In this document: positions 1 through 14,100 of the stretch, piece after piece
How positions within the stretch are numbered: the stretch's first letter is position 1
How the letters are laid out: each line of letters starts with the position of its first letter
Source of the DNA: Argopecten irradians
Taxonomy: Eukaryota > Mollusca > Bivalvia > Pectinida > Pectinidae
DNA length: 64,000 bases
Assembly (NCBI RefSeq): GCF_041381155.1
Contig: NC_091147.1
Location: 38,256,053 to 38,320,052 of the forward strand
Reading direction: 5' to 3'
The notes under the pieces: model-generated
Database searches by the model: none
What the model saw: the letters and a program-made list of their open reading frames with translations, nothing else
What the model was told of the DNA's origin: nothing
Made by a program: the position numbers and the translations under genes

Positions 1-609
1 CTCGAAAAAGGAAATTGGTCCAGAGACCAATCAGTTTAAGTGGAACGTCTTGCCATAATAAATAGACTAGAGTCTTAAAGCTAATTAATTATGAGGAAAG
101 GAAATCGACTTTTAAGTAAAACGTATCTACTGAAGAGAAAAACAAAACGAAAGATTGATAGTAAATCGACTTCTAAGCAAACATGCTAATTTACGAAAAG
201 GAAATAAACATTGCTTCCTTTCTGTACAGAGCATGCTCACCATTGAGTCTACATGTAAATGCAAATACTTCTACAACGAATCTCTGGGGACAAAGACAAT
301 CACTTACTTCGTTATATACATAGGACAGACACATTACTACATTATAACCATGGATTCTTGTTCGTTATAAACGTGTTTTAATGTATTGTTTAAAGAAAAC
401 CCTGTGAAATTTACAATGGTTCTCACATTTACAGCACGAATATTATTCAAAAATATACTTTTCCCAGTTCGCATGAAGTATGAATTTTCACAGAGTTTAT
501 GTCTTATTGTGGCTGTAATAATTCAGTCCGAAGACTTGATGTTAGAATTGCGCTCGCTGCCTTACAACAAGAAGGCGGCTAAATTTGATATCTTATTTCT
601 CCATCCTAA

Positions 610-880
610 CATCCCCGTAGCACCGCTTACGTTGAGCGCACCAAAGTCTATAAAAGTGGTAGTTATGCTCCTGCTTAGCACTCAAAGAGTGGGACGACTG
701 GTTTGCCCGTTGCCAGTAAAATATGACTGGGTGGAGTGTGTTGTGTGTTGTCTTCGCGGGGATGCTTCATGGAGAAAGCATTGTAAAAAAAGTTCCACTA
801 ATACAAGACGACACAGCACGAATAATCATCACGGTCCCTCAAAACACATGTCTCCCGGAAGTTTACGAGGTTGTTTTATT
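610..880 (+). repeat. Dispersed repeat family A, partial copy
   Basis: Shares the run 'AAAGTCTATAAAAGTGGTAG' and the following 200 bp with copies near 4680 and 7110. Long open frames here are part of the repeat. Confidence 0.7.
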
Positions 881-1445
881 ATTTTTGCCGTAGGAACGTG
901 TCTCTGTAGGTCTAACAATAAGTTTGTCTGAAATTTCAGGGATTTGGATTATTTTCTCAAGTTTATATATTATCACTTGGGTACCAATTTATTTCTCTGT
1001 ATTTAACCGAATCCTTTGGTAGTTCCTGTCGCATCTGTTGAATCATTGGAAACAACAGCTACTAACGTATAAGCTTCTTCAACTGGCGTACAGTATATCT
1101 TTCAGCTAATTATCATTTAAATTGTCTCCAGCATGTCTCGTTCATTCAATCCAATTAGTCTGCTGGCGATAATTGAATTTTCTGTTTCAAAACGAATAAA
1201 GTCAAATTAATTCTCTAAAGCTTTGGAAACTTCGGTATACTTTGTAACCAAACAATCACCCCAAGACAAAATCAATATAAGAAACAAATATTTGACAATA
1301 AATTCAGCGTGTGTACGATTTCTAAAAATAAATAGCTTTCCACAAAAAGGTGTATGCTTGATAAAAATACGTGACTCTAGTAAACCAGGCGGCTTCGATT
1401 TGAAATAAATACAGCGAAGAAAATCGTAAGCATGATTAAATTTTG

Positions 1446-1610
1446 TTTGTTTGATTATTTAACGTCCTATTAACAGCTATGGTCATGTAAAGACGGCCTC
1501 CCATGTATGCTGTGTGTTGCGTGTATGTTGTGCGAGGTGCGTGTTTTGGGAGACTGCGGTATATTCGTGTTGTGTCTTCTTGTATAGTGGAACTGTTGCC
1601 GTTTCTGATC
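1446..1610 (-). repeat. Dispersed repeat family A, 3' part, inverted
   Basis: Begins with a T-rich run and ACGTCCTATTAACAGC, the reverse complement of the 3' end of the copies at 4466 and 6907. Confidence 0.75.
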
Positions 1611-2096
1611 GTTAATCTAGTCCAGCAGCCAATTAGAATTTAGCGGGAGCCATAGTACATTTTATTACTTCACAATATGGTATCTGTGAACTCAATGGTC
1701 ATGAATTTCGTGATAAATTGACTATTTACGGGCAGTTTATTTTATCTAGACATACCAAATAGAGATACTATTTTTTACCCTCAAAATGATCGCAAATGAA
1801 AAACAGTGTCATTAAGTAAGAAAGTACGCGACATTTATTATTTTGAAATGAATAGTCAAACATGTAAGGTGCGTGGCAGAAGTCTTTAAATAACTTCATC
1901 TTGTCCGTTTATCGTTTTAAGTCGAACCACAGTTATCTTTTTCAAGTTGAACCTAGTTTACTCGAAATCATATAGCTCAAAAACCATACTGATTATAAAT
2001 ATGTATTGCATCAAAACTAAACACGATATATATGAAGCATTTTTTAAACGTTGATATTTTATGGGATTTAATGTTGATTATTTATTTATTTTACAG

Positions 2097-2179
2097 GTAT
2101 GTAACTCTACAAGTGAATGCGGTTCTGATGATGAGGCGGAAGTGAAATACATCGACATACCCGAAGGGGTGCCTATCAG
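2097..2179 (+). CDS. Exon a of cupredoxin-EGF gene
   Basis: Acceptor TTTTACAG before 2097 and donor GTAATA after 2179. It must begin in phase 0, because the other two frames meet stops. It ends in phase 2 (split Arg). It encodes residues 1-27, including the [10 protein letters not shown] strand that matches the phytocyanin 'GD-x-L-x-F' strand. It is the first exon recognised, not the true first exon. Confidence 0.75.
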
Positions 2180-5100
2180 GTAATAGAATGACGAACGAGA
2201 AGTTTAAATTTTAATTTAATGCTTTAGAATTATTTTCATACCGTTGGTTTGAACTGTTTTTAATCGGCGTCGAAACAAACAAGATTCAATTACGACCGTT
2301 CTGGTTTCGTTTAGCAATTATTAACGTTAACGTCCTTTTGATATTAACAGCCAAAGTCATGTAAGGACGTGCCGGAGAAAAACCACCGATCAGCACCTGG
2401 CAACTTCCCTACAAAAAATTCCAAGTTATTTGGTGTGGTTGAAGCTTTGTTTTGGGAGGCCGTCCTTAAATGACCCTGGTTCTTAAAGATGCTCCATCGC
2501 CGACAGAGCATAAATAATATTCATCACTTGAACAATAATTGGTGTTTAATCGTGTATACATGTGTCTAATTAATACAAAAAAAATAATATAGAATAATTT
2601 TTTTTTTTGGTGCATGCGCAATCAGTACTTCATTCCATATAGGATATAGTGCCACGTAATTTTTTCGGGTTGCAATTACTTTTTTAATTTTAACTTGAAG
2701 TAAAATTAGAAGCTCAAACTTTCCAATGGTGGTAATGGTGAGAAATAAGTAACTTTTGTAACTGAAGAAAAATATTTAAATCGTCTACTACTGTTTTTGA
2801 TAGTGAAAAAATACCATTTGTCAGCGGTGGAGCATCTTTGATAAACCAAACCAAAGGTTGCTATTTGTTGTGATGTCATCACTTTGTAAGCTTATTTTAC
2901 GTCGTTGTGCATACACAAAAGTTGCCGTTACACTCACAAAAAGATGACGTAACAATAAATACCTACCCGGAAGGACAAGAATCTCTGAGATATGCAAATG
3001 CATGGTATATAGATGAACAAAAGACCGTCATCCACTCTGCGGGAGTCGTCATTGACATTATTGTCCGATCTAGGCCAGTCTACTTTTCCATTCACTATAA
3101 TTCCATTCAAGTGCCACATTTCTCTATCTATAGTGGTTCTTTGTTATGAAAATATGATGTCAATCGAGACATTCCGTTTTACCCCTATATAGACAAGAGA
3201 AAAATATGACTTTGCCAGTTTCATCTCGATAACAAGCGATGTGATCTGACTCGCAACATTCAACTCTGAATGAGGTTAAAAAGAGACACCGTGTCCCGCA
3301 TCATGTATCGACCTCCAAGAATAGCATTATATGTGCTAGATTTTAATGCATATTTGGTATCAGAAGTCTTACGCAGGAATGTTATATGACCGGCCTCAAT
3401 CTAAAGCATTAATGCATACCAGGTTTGAATTTCGCCTTTTACGCTAATAAAAATTTTCAAATGCATTTAAGCATTCAAGGTGGGTGTTCTCGGGGTTTAC
3501 CAATTTCTAGTGTAATGCGAGAGAGTAGGTTTTCGTGTGAAATATCTATTTCAAACCAGACCAACAGACAATAAACGACATGTGATGGCTGACAACGACA
3601 AATTGAAACTTTTGTACCTTGTAGGGCTTACATGCAGTTTAGCTTTAATTTAAAGATGCTCCACCGCTGACAAATGGCATTTTTTCTCTATCAAAAACAG
3701 GACCAGACGATTTTTCTTCAGATACAAAAGTTACTTACTTCATACGATTATCACCATTAAAAAAGTTTTCAAATTTTACTTCAATATAAAAATATTAAAA
3801 ATAATTAATTGCATCACGAAAAAAATCCGTGGCACTACTACATGTATGTCCTATATGGAATGCAGTAATGATTGCGTATGCACCGAAAGCAAAATAAATT
3901 ATTTTAAATCATTTTTTATGTCAATTAGTCATAAATATACGATGAAACACCAATTATTGTTAAAATGATGGGTATCATTAATGCCCTGTCGGCGGTGGAC
4001 CATCTTTGTTTAGTGATATGGAGACAAAATACAAAGATCAGAGTGCACTTACAATGAAGCTCTCAAGTTCTGAACGTTATATCTTCTTTTGTGTTAATGA
4101 AATTAATTAAAATCAACTATTATAAAAAAAGTTGATTGTAATTCAATCGAAAACTGTAATATTCACATCTTCTTGGTTTTTTGGGTTTTTTTTTTTCAAA
4201 GAAACTGTTACGCTGTTCTAAAAGCAAATTAGACCTAACGCTCCAAATTCGACAACACGTTCACACTATCACATGAAAACATACATTCTTAATCCAATGA
4301 ATGTGGTTGATATGAACGTGGCAAATCAAATTTGTTGTTATCAATTTAAATACCCATTTCTGAGTTAGTAGGTAGTTACAATGGCTGACCATGATGTGTT
4401 TCTTTGACAATGTGTCAGTTATAAGTTAATTGGTAAATACAATGTATAGATAAAGTCTTTGTAACATGGCCCTGCAGGTAGGGCGTTAGAATTGTCCTTA
4501 ATGTCCCATGATCGTTTTGCATGATTGGAAAAGGCGACCAAATTAAGTATTCTTATATTTTCTCTTGTTCCTAACTGAGTTTGCTCTTCTTAGCGTCTTC
4601 CTTGACACCTCCCCACTTTTGGCCTTCTGTTGAGCGCTCACCCCTATGAGGCAAGCTCTGTCCCCTGGCCGAGACACACCGAAGTCTATAAAAGTGGTAG
4701 TTTCTGCTCCTGCTTAGCGCTCAGCATACAGAAAGTTGGACGACTGGTTCGCTCATTTGTCAGTATAATGTGACCGGGTTTAGTGTGTTGCTTGGTGTCT
4801 TCGGCAAAAGGGCAACAGTTCCGCTATACAATAAGACACAACACAAATATACCACAGTCTCCAAAATCACGCAGCTTGCACCTCATACACACTACATACC
4901 GCAAACATGGAAGGCCGTCCTTATATAACCTGAGCTGTTAATTGGACGTTAATTAACCAAACAAATCTTAGAAATAAAAGCAAAATGGAATTCGGAAGAA
5001 AATTATTTAAGAATATACTTGCATATACCTGGTGGAGTGTTTTAGATTACGTTTGTTCCGATTTCTCTCTTTCCGTTGAGAGCCTAGCAGACATTCAGCT

Positions 5101-8100
5101 TCTCTTTCCGTTGAGAGCCAAGCAGACATTCAGCTTCTCTCTTTCCGTTGAGAGCCTAGCAGACAGTCAGCTTCTCTCTTTCCGTTGAGAGCCTAGCAGA
5201 CAGTCAGCTTCTCTCTTTCCGTTGAGAGCCTAGCAGACATTCAGCTTCTCTCTTTCCGTTGAGAGCCTAGCAAACATCTAGCTTCTCTCTTTCCGTTGAG
5301 AGCCTAGCAGACAACAAGTTTCTCTGTTTTCGTTAAGAGATTAGCTTTCCCAAAACATTATATTCATTCGTCGGTAACATGAAAACTCAGTTCTTTTCTA
5401 TGTCGACAGCGCTTGTAGTATAATACATGTATATTATTATTTGATATTTTAACAGTTTTCTCTTGTAAGTTGTATATTAATTGGCAAAATATTCTTAATT
5501 TTCATAATAAAAGGACATACTGATTAATTTAGAAAATTTTGGCATATATCAATCAAGCTTTCTTGAGCTAATTTCACTTTTCTGATACAGTTTTTATGTC
5601 AATGTTTCATTTTTCTTTTTCAGAATATATCGAAACGTGTCAGAAAATGACAACTTGGCACTGTGGGAAGTTCCAAAAGACGTATTCGATTCATGTGAAA
5701 TACCTTCCAGCAAAAATACTAACGGAAGTACACAGTCCACAAATTATACGGCAATGAAATGGTCAGATGATTTCAACCTTGATATTGGAGCGCATTTCTT
5801 TATAGGTAATTTGTTTCTCGACAATGTTTTAAAATGTATTTTAGAATATAGAATGTGTTGAATGTTCAATAGCTGTTGATGTCAACTTCAATCAGAAGAC
5901 AGACAGCATAACTAGATATGGACAAATAATAAAGAATGTGTTGAATATATATGAATGTGCTTCTAGCAACCTAGATATATGTACTTTGTGTCTTAGAATA
6001 ATTGAACTAGCAGCCCGGCGTATTGGTTGTACTGTTCTTAAGTAAGTTCTGAATACTTCTCGCTTGATAAACTCATTACAATTCATAGATTTTATACGAA
6101 TTTTCATTAATAAAATGGTAACATTCGGGAAAAATATTCGTTCTGTACTGGGACGCGGCCACTTACCGCGATGTACCAGTTATCGTGATTTCTGCTCACC
6201 TCGATCTACCGCACAATTTTTTGAAAATTTTTTAAAATGTTCATTTGCAACCGATATTGCAAATAAATCTACGTTTTCCTTTTGAAATCAAAGTTTGCAA
6301 CACTCTAAAATAATGGCCTGAACCGGAGACTAAGATCGAAATCAAGACTTTCAATTATTTTTTCGCAGAAAAGTGGAAAAAAAATTAGGGTCGGAGGGGG
6401 GGAGGAATTAGGGTCGGTCGGGTAACCCTTAACAGGCATGTGTTTTGGCCTTTTCAAAAAGGCTAATCATTGAGGAAAAATATTCATACTGGAAATGCAA
6501 TAAGACATCACCTTCCATACAAGGGCGTGTTTTTATTATCCTCTATTTTATTCATTGTCATTTAAAACCTAATAAATACCGTCGAGTTGGGTATTTTATC
6601 GAATATGATGTTTTCGCAATTTTGCAGGGATATCATCGCGAAAATTCCATCCGCGAATTATTTGGAAATTGTTGAACGATACATATCCTGAAAGTCAGAT
6701 TGCAAAAATGAAGTTCTCATTTTATTATTAAATCGCAAACATTGGTATAAATGATAGACTATATGATATGAAATAGAAATATACATCACATGTATACTCA
6801 CCGAAACACTGACTTTTTCAATGTACACAATGTATAGTGATTTTAAGATAACACAGGGCGTCACATCCTCGAAACTCAAGAATATACCAGCTATCTTATA
6901 GTAATAATGGCCGGAAGGGCGTTAGAATTGCACCTGCTGGGCTATTGCATGATCGTAAAAGGCGACTAAATTTAGGATCTTATCTTTTCTCTTCTTCCTA
7001 ACTGACTTTACCTTTCCTAATGCCTCCCTTGGCACCGCCTCACTTTTGGCCTTGAGTTGAGCGTTCGCTCCTGTGAGAAAGGCTCTGGGTTCTGTCCACT
7101 GGCCTTGACACAAAGTCTATAAAAGTGGTAGTTTCTGCTCCTGCTTAGCTCCCAGCATACAGGGAGTGGGACGACTGGTTCGCCCGTTGTCAGTATAATG
7201 TGACGGGGTAGGATGTATTGCTTGTTGTCTTCGGCGGCATACTTCAGTGATATAGCGCTATAAAAGGGCAACAGTTTTACTATACAATAAGACACAACAT
7301 GAATATACCACATCCTCCCAAAACACGCATCTCGCACAACATACACGCAACGCACTGCATACATGGGAGACCGTCCTTGCATGACCATAGCTGTTAATAG
7401 GACGTTAATTAATCAAACAAACAAACAAACAAATAAAGTAATAATGGAGGCAACAGAACAGAACAAGTCGTTTAGTAATTTGATGTACATCAAAGGAGCC
7501 GCATAACGGTACTATGTAGTTGACTGTGTGGTTTTGAAGTTGGGCTTCGCTCTCTCTGCAGTCTTCAAAGGAAATTTTTACAGGCCTGTGACTGGTTCAA
7601 ATTTGTTCTCCTGAGCTGCCTTCAATTTTACTAGCAGATCGCCCAGGGGTGGATATAAGTTATAGTAACCGAGGATGGGGGTTTTATTGGTTTCAGTAAA
7701 ACAACAAGACCCTCATTTAAACTCTTACTCAACCCCATTCATCTTCCTGGGATCTTTGATCTGCTTCTTTCCCTTTTCTTTCAATGTGCTTCCCATTTTA
7801 ACGACCTGGTCGAGACCAAAGCAACAGTCACACGACGACTGTTCAACTTCCCTAATGCAGTAGAATTATCAATTTAGACTCCGTTACGTTTAAGCCTAGC
7901 AAAACCAAACAAATAAAAAGACTTCCTGCTTGTAGTTTCACAATGTACTTAAAGTTAGATTTATTTCTCTGTTTTCTGTCTCTCTCACCATTTTGTCTGT
8001 GCTTACAAATTTACTGACTGGTTTGAAGTCTGAATAGCCATTCTGTGATCAATATAACCGTTTGAAAGACGCCACCAATAGTTTGTAGATTCGTCTTGTA

Positions 8101-11100
8101 CTACTTAAATTAAATGTGATGGAAAATTCAACTTTATTTTGCCTTTGAAAAAATTTCCATCGATGATCAACTAATGAGTCACTTGTTCTGACATAAAGAC
8201 TTCTATATCCATGAAAATGTCTCCATGCTTAAGAGCTAGTGTTCCAATGATATAAATAAACCCCATTTATATAGTCTTAATATTCCACTGGGCTTATTTT
8301 GCCTGAGTGTTCATAACTGCTTCAATAAAGACATTATTTCATTATATATGTAACGGAATGAAACTTTATTCAATGGACATATAAAAGTTTTCCTTTCACA
8401 GAAGGACTCTCACGTCAATTTACATTGATTATTCTAATTTTGTACACAACATTTCACCACTTTCACATTAATTTCAGATATATTCATCATTTAGTCTTTG
8501 TTACATTTCATCCATTCATATCCTTTCAAAATAGATTGATATATAATGACTTTAATTACTGTATAATTAATTTCCAAATTTTCCACTAAATACGTCAAGG
8601 GAGACAACTCTCATATAAAATGACTAAAAGGAAGACTACTTAGTTCCACATATTAAGTTACACAATGGAATGAAACTCATACAATTTTATTTCACAGCCT
8701 CCATTATTGATTAAAACTCCGAACCTCTGAGCGTTAGACTAGCAAGCACGCGCAATGTTTTCCATAAGCATTGCCTCTTGTAGGGTTCGAACTCGGGACC
8801 GTTTGCTTATTAGTGCAATCTACTGACTCTTTACAACGGTTCCAGGCTCTCTCTCCAGGAACGACCACATCCTAGAGATCCCAGATGTTAATAGCAATGG
8901 AGGCAAAACTGTGCATCATCCTCGAGCTCTTATGTAGCTGCCAATATAATAAAGCACAGGAGTAATTATTCATTAAGATTTACGAGTCGCATGCAGAAAT
9001 GATCCTGTTCTAGCTGACAGATAGGCTTATGTTGCGTTTAGTATTCACAAAGGTTTCCCTTTTCCACTCTGTTGGTATTTTTCTGATTAACCTAACCTTA
9101 CTTTACTAGTAAGCCTGAAAGATGGCGCCCTCGAACTCGAAACACAGAGGTGAAAGTTCACTCGGTCACCATGATCACCTGTCTGTGGTGAACGATAACA
9201 TGTGTTAATAAAACAACTGTTAATGTCAACTTTAATTTTAAAACAGACAGCATAACTACATTTGTGTGAATGATGAAGTGTTATGATACCACAAGACATG
9301 TATAAACAAAAATAATAATGGTGCTCTAAAAAATCACCAAATAGGAAGGCTCTGTGTGCGGAAACAGATGAGATAGAAAGTTTCGTACATCAGAAGAATC
9401 GATTAACTTTGAAGATGGACGTCGACCTCTACATAATCTTTTAAAGGAATTCATGTAGGCCTGTGATTAATCTTTTTTCCCCTGTGATGCCTTCAGTTTT
9501 GCTATGGCAGTCCAGGGGTGGATATTACGACGGTGATAGTAGCCACTAGAATATCGGGGATGCCCGAAACATTTTGAAACTGTTAGTAGAACAAAAAAGA
9601 TACATGGTAACCAACAGGAATATACGAATTTTTAGTCTTTTCACGAACCGCATTTGTTTGTATTATACACTAGGGAATAAACAAATATCTTCATTACCCA
9701 GGGGTACAATATAGTTACTCTAATTGAACGAAAATCAAAAGTGGAGAATCGGAGCTAAATATTGTTTTCATGCACGAAACATGTTTATTGCTAAAATTAC
9801 TACGCCTACCATTCAAATAAAAACTTTAAGGTATATCTGTTTTGACATTTCGTGTTTGTGTCAATTACCATAATACCATAGACATTGCCATTCCCACTGT
9901 TCATCCTTCGTTGGCCGTTAGTTATCACTTTCCTTGTTAACACAAGAATCATTTTGATTTTTAAAACATGTAGCCTTAAAATTGCTATTTGAAATTTGCA
10001 TCTGTGCTTTTATTGCCATCTGCCATTCGTTTTCAATCACCATTTCAATCGGTCGGCCATAATACATAGGCAATTAGCCACTAATAACCCTTGTGATAAT
10101 CTCTCGATAATCTCACGAGGCTATCGGAAGGTAAAGCATTGACTGATATATGCGAGATCTCGAATGTAATTTCAAGTCTATATAGCATTATATATATATA
10201 TATCAAAAGTGTCATGAATTGAACTAGTGTCTAAGTTAAACTGGCATACTATACAACCTTTGGTTTTCGGAGGAGAGGGGGGTATTTTCTCGATTCCGCG
10301 GAAATTCGATCAGTAAAAAGATGGGAAATATGTAATTGTATAAATCTATATTGCTTAATTATATGTTTCTTCTTTTATATATTTTTTCATTAAATTGAAA
10401 AAAAAAATTCTTGCTCTAGGTGGAACTGCGAAGTCTTTAGACAAGGAATAGCTGACGCTACTGCTGTAAAATTAGTCCGATGAACTGGTAAAATATAAAA
10501 TTATGGCATATAACAAAATTTGTCTATCTGATGCCGTTAATACATATCCGACATTAGTAGCTATATAGTTAATGCTGGTGCCTTCACACAATGGAAATGA
10601 AGATGATAGCAGTCTCCGTTTTATAACTCAATACGCAGTCTTTAAGATCTGCCTTTACGGTGGCAACATCTACTCTTTCCAAAAGGTTTTTCGTGTTATT
10701 GACGTCGTAATATGTTTAGCAGTATGCCGGAAATCAATGTAGTCTATTAGTATATTAGGATTTCCATAGAATATTGACTGATATTAAGGCCAACAATATT
10801 ATTATGATTAATTTAATCTTATACTTAGGCCTGACAAATAGACAGGGATATCCAAACCCGAGGGCTTGCAGAATGTTAACGGCCAAAAACCTTTTTTATG
10901 AATGTGGAGATATACATGTAATTTCCAAATTTTTCACCAATGCTTAATAGAAAAACATGAGATTTCTGTTGCTTTCCAGCATCATACCATCATCAGATGA
11001 ACGTCGTTTTGCGTCGAAATCGACAATGCACGCCGCGATTAAGCCATCTGTATTGATGGCGTCATGTAATTGCTCACAATATAATTTCTAGTGCGTGTGA

Positions 11101-14100
11101 ACTGTCTAACACACCATGTGCTTTTCTCTAGCAACCACGGAATATCCTTGTGATGTATGGGAGAAATAAACGTCCTCAGTGTAGTTAACATTTTCCATTC
11201 TCTAGAAAGCTCTGGATTTTGTGGGGGAACATCCAGATTCTAACATAAAACCCAGAGGTTGATGATTATGCAGGCTAGTGATAATGTGTCGGAATATGTA
11301 TTTTTTGTGCAAAAATATGTTTATTTCCAAGACATATCTTTAAAGAAATAACTGTCAGGGGTGGAACCCAGAATTCAGTAATCGTACAAAATTATGTTTA
11401 TCATTCACTCATTCTTTCTGTCCTCCATATATCTTATTTGTCGCTGTACTATCTTCTTGTGCTATCGAGATAAGTTATAACGTTAAAATTTTACACAAAA
11501 CTTTTTGCGTCGGAAGCGAATTGTGGCTTTAATGAGGTAACATTATAAAGAAGTTCACATTATCACAACGAGATAAATCAAATATACTGCAGTCTCACAA
11601 AACACGGACCCACAACACTCTTTAATATCACAAATAGGGGAGACACAACTTTCCTTGAATTAATTTCCTGAATTAATAGTAAAACCTTAAATAAAATGAA
11701 AACCTTCATCTTTAAGTTATGTCACATAAGTACAAAATGGCCTTTTTTATGAAAGGATAAATACTAAAAGAACACTAGAACATGAGCATTTTCTTGTTTC
11801 TGCTTTATGGTAGGGGAAATACTTCTTCAGTTCCCTTTGATGGAACACTTGCACGTGAAAATTCTCTTGTTTCTGCTCTTGCGGCATTTCTTTCATATGT
11901 TTTATAATCTTTATCGATTGAAGATATATATAAGCTACGAATTATGTGCTTCAACTGTATTTGAGGACATATGGAACCATGCACATGCCACTAAGTATGT
12001 GTTTGAGATATTGATTCTATGAAGCTAACGAACTTTGACTAGATCTTCAGACTAATTGCAGACACCCAGTCACGGTGATATCATTACACGAACAATCGGA
12101 TGTCTATAACTCTCCATATGTTTTTACAGTCAAGACGAGATGACTTTAAGTCTACCATATCTTGGTCCGGAGCATCTGATATCGATATCTTTAATGAAAG
12201 AAATATCATCAACCCTACGTCAATACAGAAATACAGACGCCAGACGGATGTTAAGCTGCTTGTTTAGAGGAGCAACACTTTACTTTACTACATTCTTTCA
12301 ACTACATTGTCGTCTTATCGTGACATTTTTTAAAATCCTGATATGTTTTCCTCTAGCAAAAGATTTTTTTTTCTTTTCAAACTAAATCTGGCTTTCTGAT
12401 TGGCCAACCTATGAAAGTAAAATCCGAGAATAGCACATAAAAACGGCGTTATCGTGACGTTATAATGGAGACAATTATCCTTTGGAAAACCAATGGATTA
12501 TACGTTTAAACGTATTTTATTTTATCATAGGGTTTTGAATAATATTTATATGTACTGAAGTCACTATTGTAGCGGTTTCACAAAGTTTGCAAACAAAATT
12601 TCTATCATACCTTGATGAAATTTAAAGATAGTGGCATCCATGCTAAAATACATTATTATTCATATACTTCAATCTTCCTTCCTCTTGCCTGACCATGCCA
12701 TCCTACATACTTTTAACAAAATATGCTAAATGTAAAAAAACTGTATAATATTCTACCACTCTGACTATTTTCTTCCTTCGTTCCTCTCGCCTAACCATGT
12801 CATCCTATTTCATAAAGGCAATCTTTACGTATCCTCTTTCACTCTGTTCTGTCAATCTTACCCTCTTCTACAGACCATTTTCCCTAAGGCTTTTCTTACT
12901 TTTTTATCCTATCTTACTGTCGTCCAAATCACCCTTCATCTTCCACTCTCTTCTGGCTATGCTCACTCTTTTTTTAGGAGTTTCCATCATCTTCCATTTT
13001 CTACGAACTGGTTCCTTTTCGTCTGAGAATTTCTATCCACTTGTTCTTTTTCCCACCTTTAAGTCTCGTCTGTCATTTCCACTCTCTTCTGACCTTTTTC
13101 CTTCTGATCTTCCGATATATACATCCTTCATCTTCCAGTCTCTTCTAACCATTTCCATCCTCATCTTTTCTTGCCATTTTCATTATCTTCCACTTTTAAT
13201 GGATCATTTCATTCTCTTCTACAACACTCTCTTCCGAGCATTTCTATCCTCTTCCACTTTGCCTGACCATTTTTTACCACCAAGTTTTGTCATTTTCACT
13301 CTCTTCTGGCCCTTCCCATTATCTTCTTGTGATCTTTAAACATATCTTAGTCTTTTTCTATTGTTAGTAGTGTATCTTTGATGTCCGTTGACCAAACAGA
13401 TATGTCAGAAAATGACGTGTGATTACAATAATTAGATCATTTGAGAAAGTCTGCCTCCTAAAGTACAACCTAGTTAATTCCTATCAGTGTCTTTATTGGA
13501 AAACCATTGAAAACACCAAAACACATTAATTGTTTTTTTCAATAACAACATTATCAAGTAATTGTGGTGTGTTTTCTCCTTTCGAAAGAGGTTTACTTGT
13601 CATCTCATATGAAATGTTCAATCTTGCATTAAAACAACCAGTGAAGACGTTAAATCTGATCAAAATACATATATGTAGATTGAATGTCATTTGATTGAAA
13701 AATTTAGGAAGTCAAGGGTACAGATAAAAAAGATTTTGCGGTCCTCTACTCTAATAAATTTCCTTAATCAACAACAGTACTTTTGTACTATTATCACCGC
13801 AGTCGGGAAGAGATATCTGACTACGAGTTCCAAAATGATGTACTTAGTATCAGTTATGAATATTAATATTTCGTACTTCATAACCATCCTCTAGGTGTCT
13901 TAGTTTTCAGCACGATTTGAATTATTATCATCATAATGTAATTATGTAACACTCCAGACTGGTATCCCCACTCTCTGTTCTATTACTATGTAAATCCACG
14001 TTAGGTTTGTACAGTACTGTTTTCTCATTTATGAACTGCTATGTTTATACTGAAGGAAATGTATAACACTAATTCAATTGCCACCAAAATTCAATTATCA

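Larger units (their letters stand above)
1..2096. other. Upstream stretch, no exon recognised
   Basis: It lies before the first identified exon of the cupredoxin-EGF gene. It holds a + copy (about 610-880) and a - copy (about 1446-1610) of dispersed family A. A short ORF starting at 473 (MKYEFSQSLCLIVAVIIQSE) has a signal-peptide look, but I found no donor with the phase 0 that the 2097 exon requires. Confidence 0.6.
2180..5623. other. Intron a-b of cupredoxin-EGF gene
   Basis: 3.4-kb intron filled mostly by repeats: two oppositely oriented family C elements, a family B fragment, a full family A copy and a 37-bp tandem array. A fragment of the SINE described at 17545 lies near 2345-2410. Confidence 0.8.

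Noticed and set aside
386-931. 181-residue open frame near the left edge
   Set aside because: The second half is a family A repeat also found at 4680 and 7110; the first half has a signal-like start but no splice donor in the right phase.
7017-7388. 123-residue open frame on the - strand
   Set aside because: Lies wholly in a family A repeat.
8700-8890. Second tRNA-derived SINE (contains GGGTTCGAACTCGGGACC)
   Set aside because: A box B-like match only; no convincing box A or tail could be found on either strand.
12797-13339. 180-residue hydrophobic open frame, resembling a multi-pass membrane protein
   Set aside because: It is the translation of a degenerate C/T-rich tandem array; Phe, Leu, Ser and Pro dominate for that reason alone and no domain is visible.
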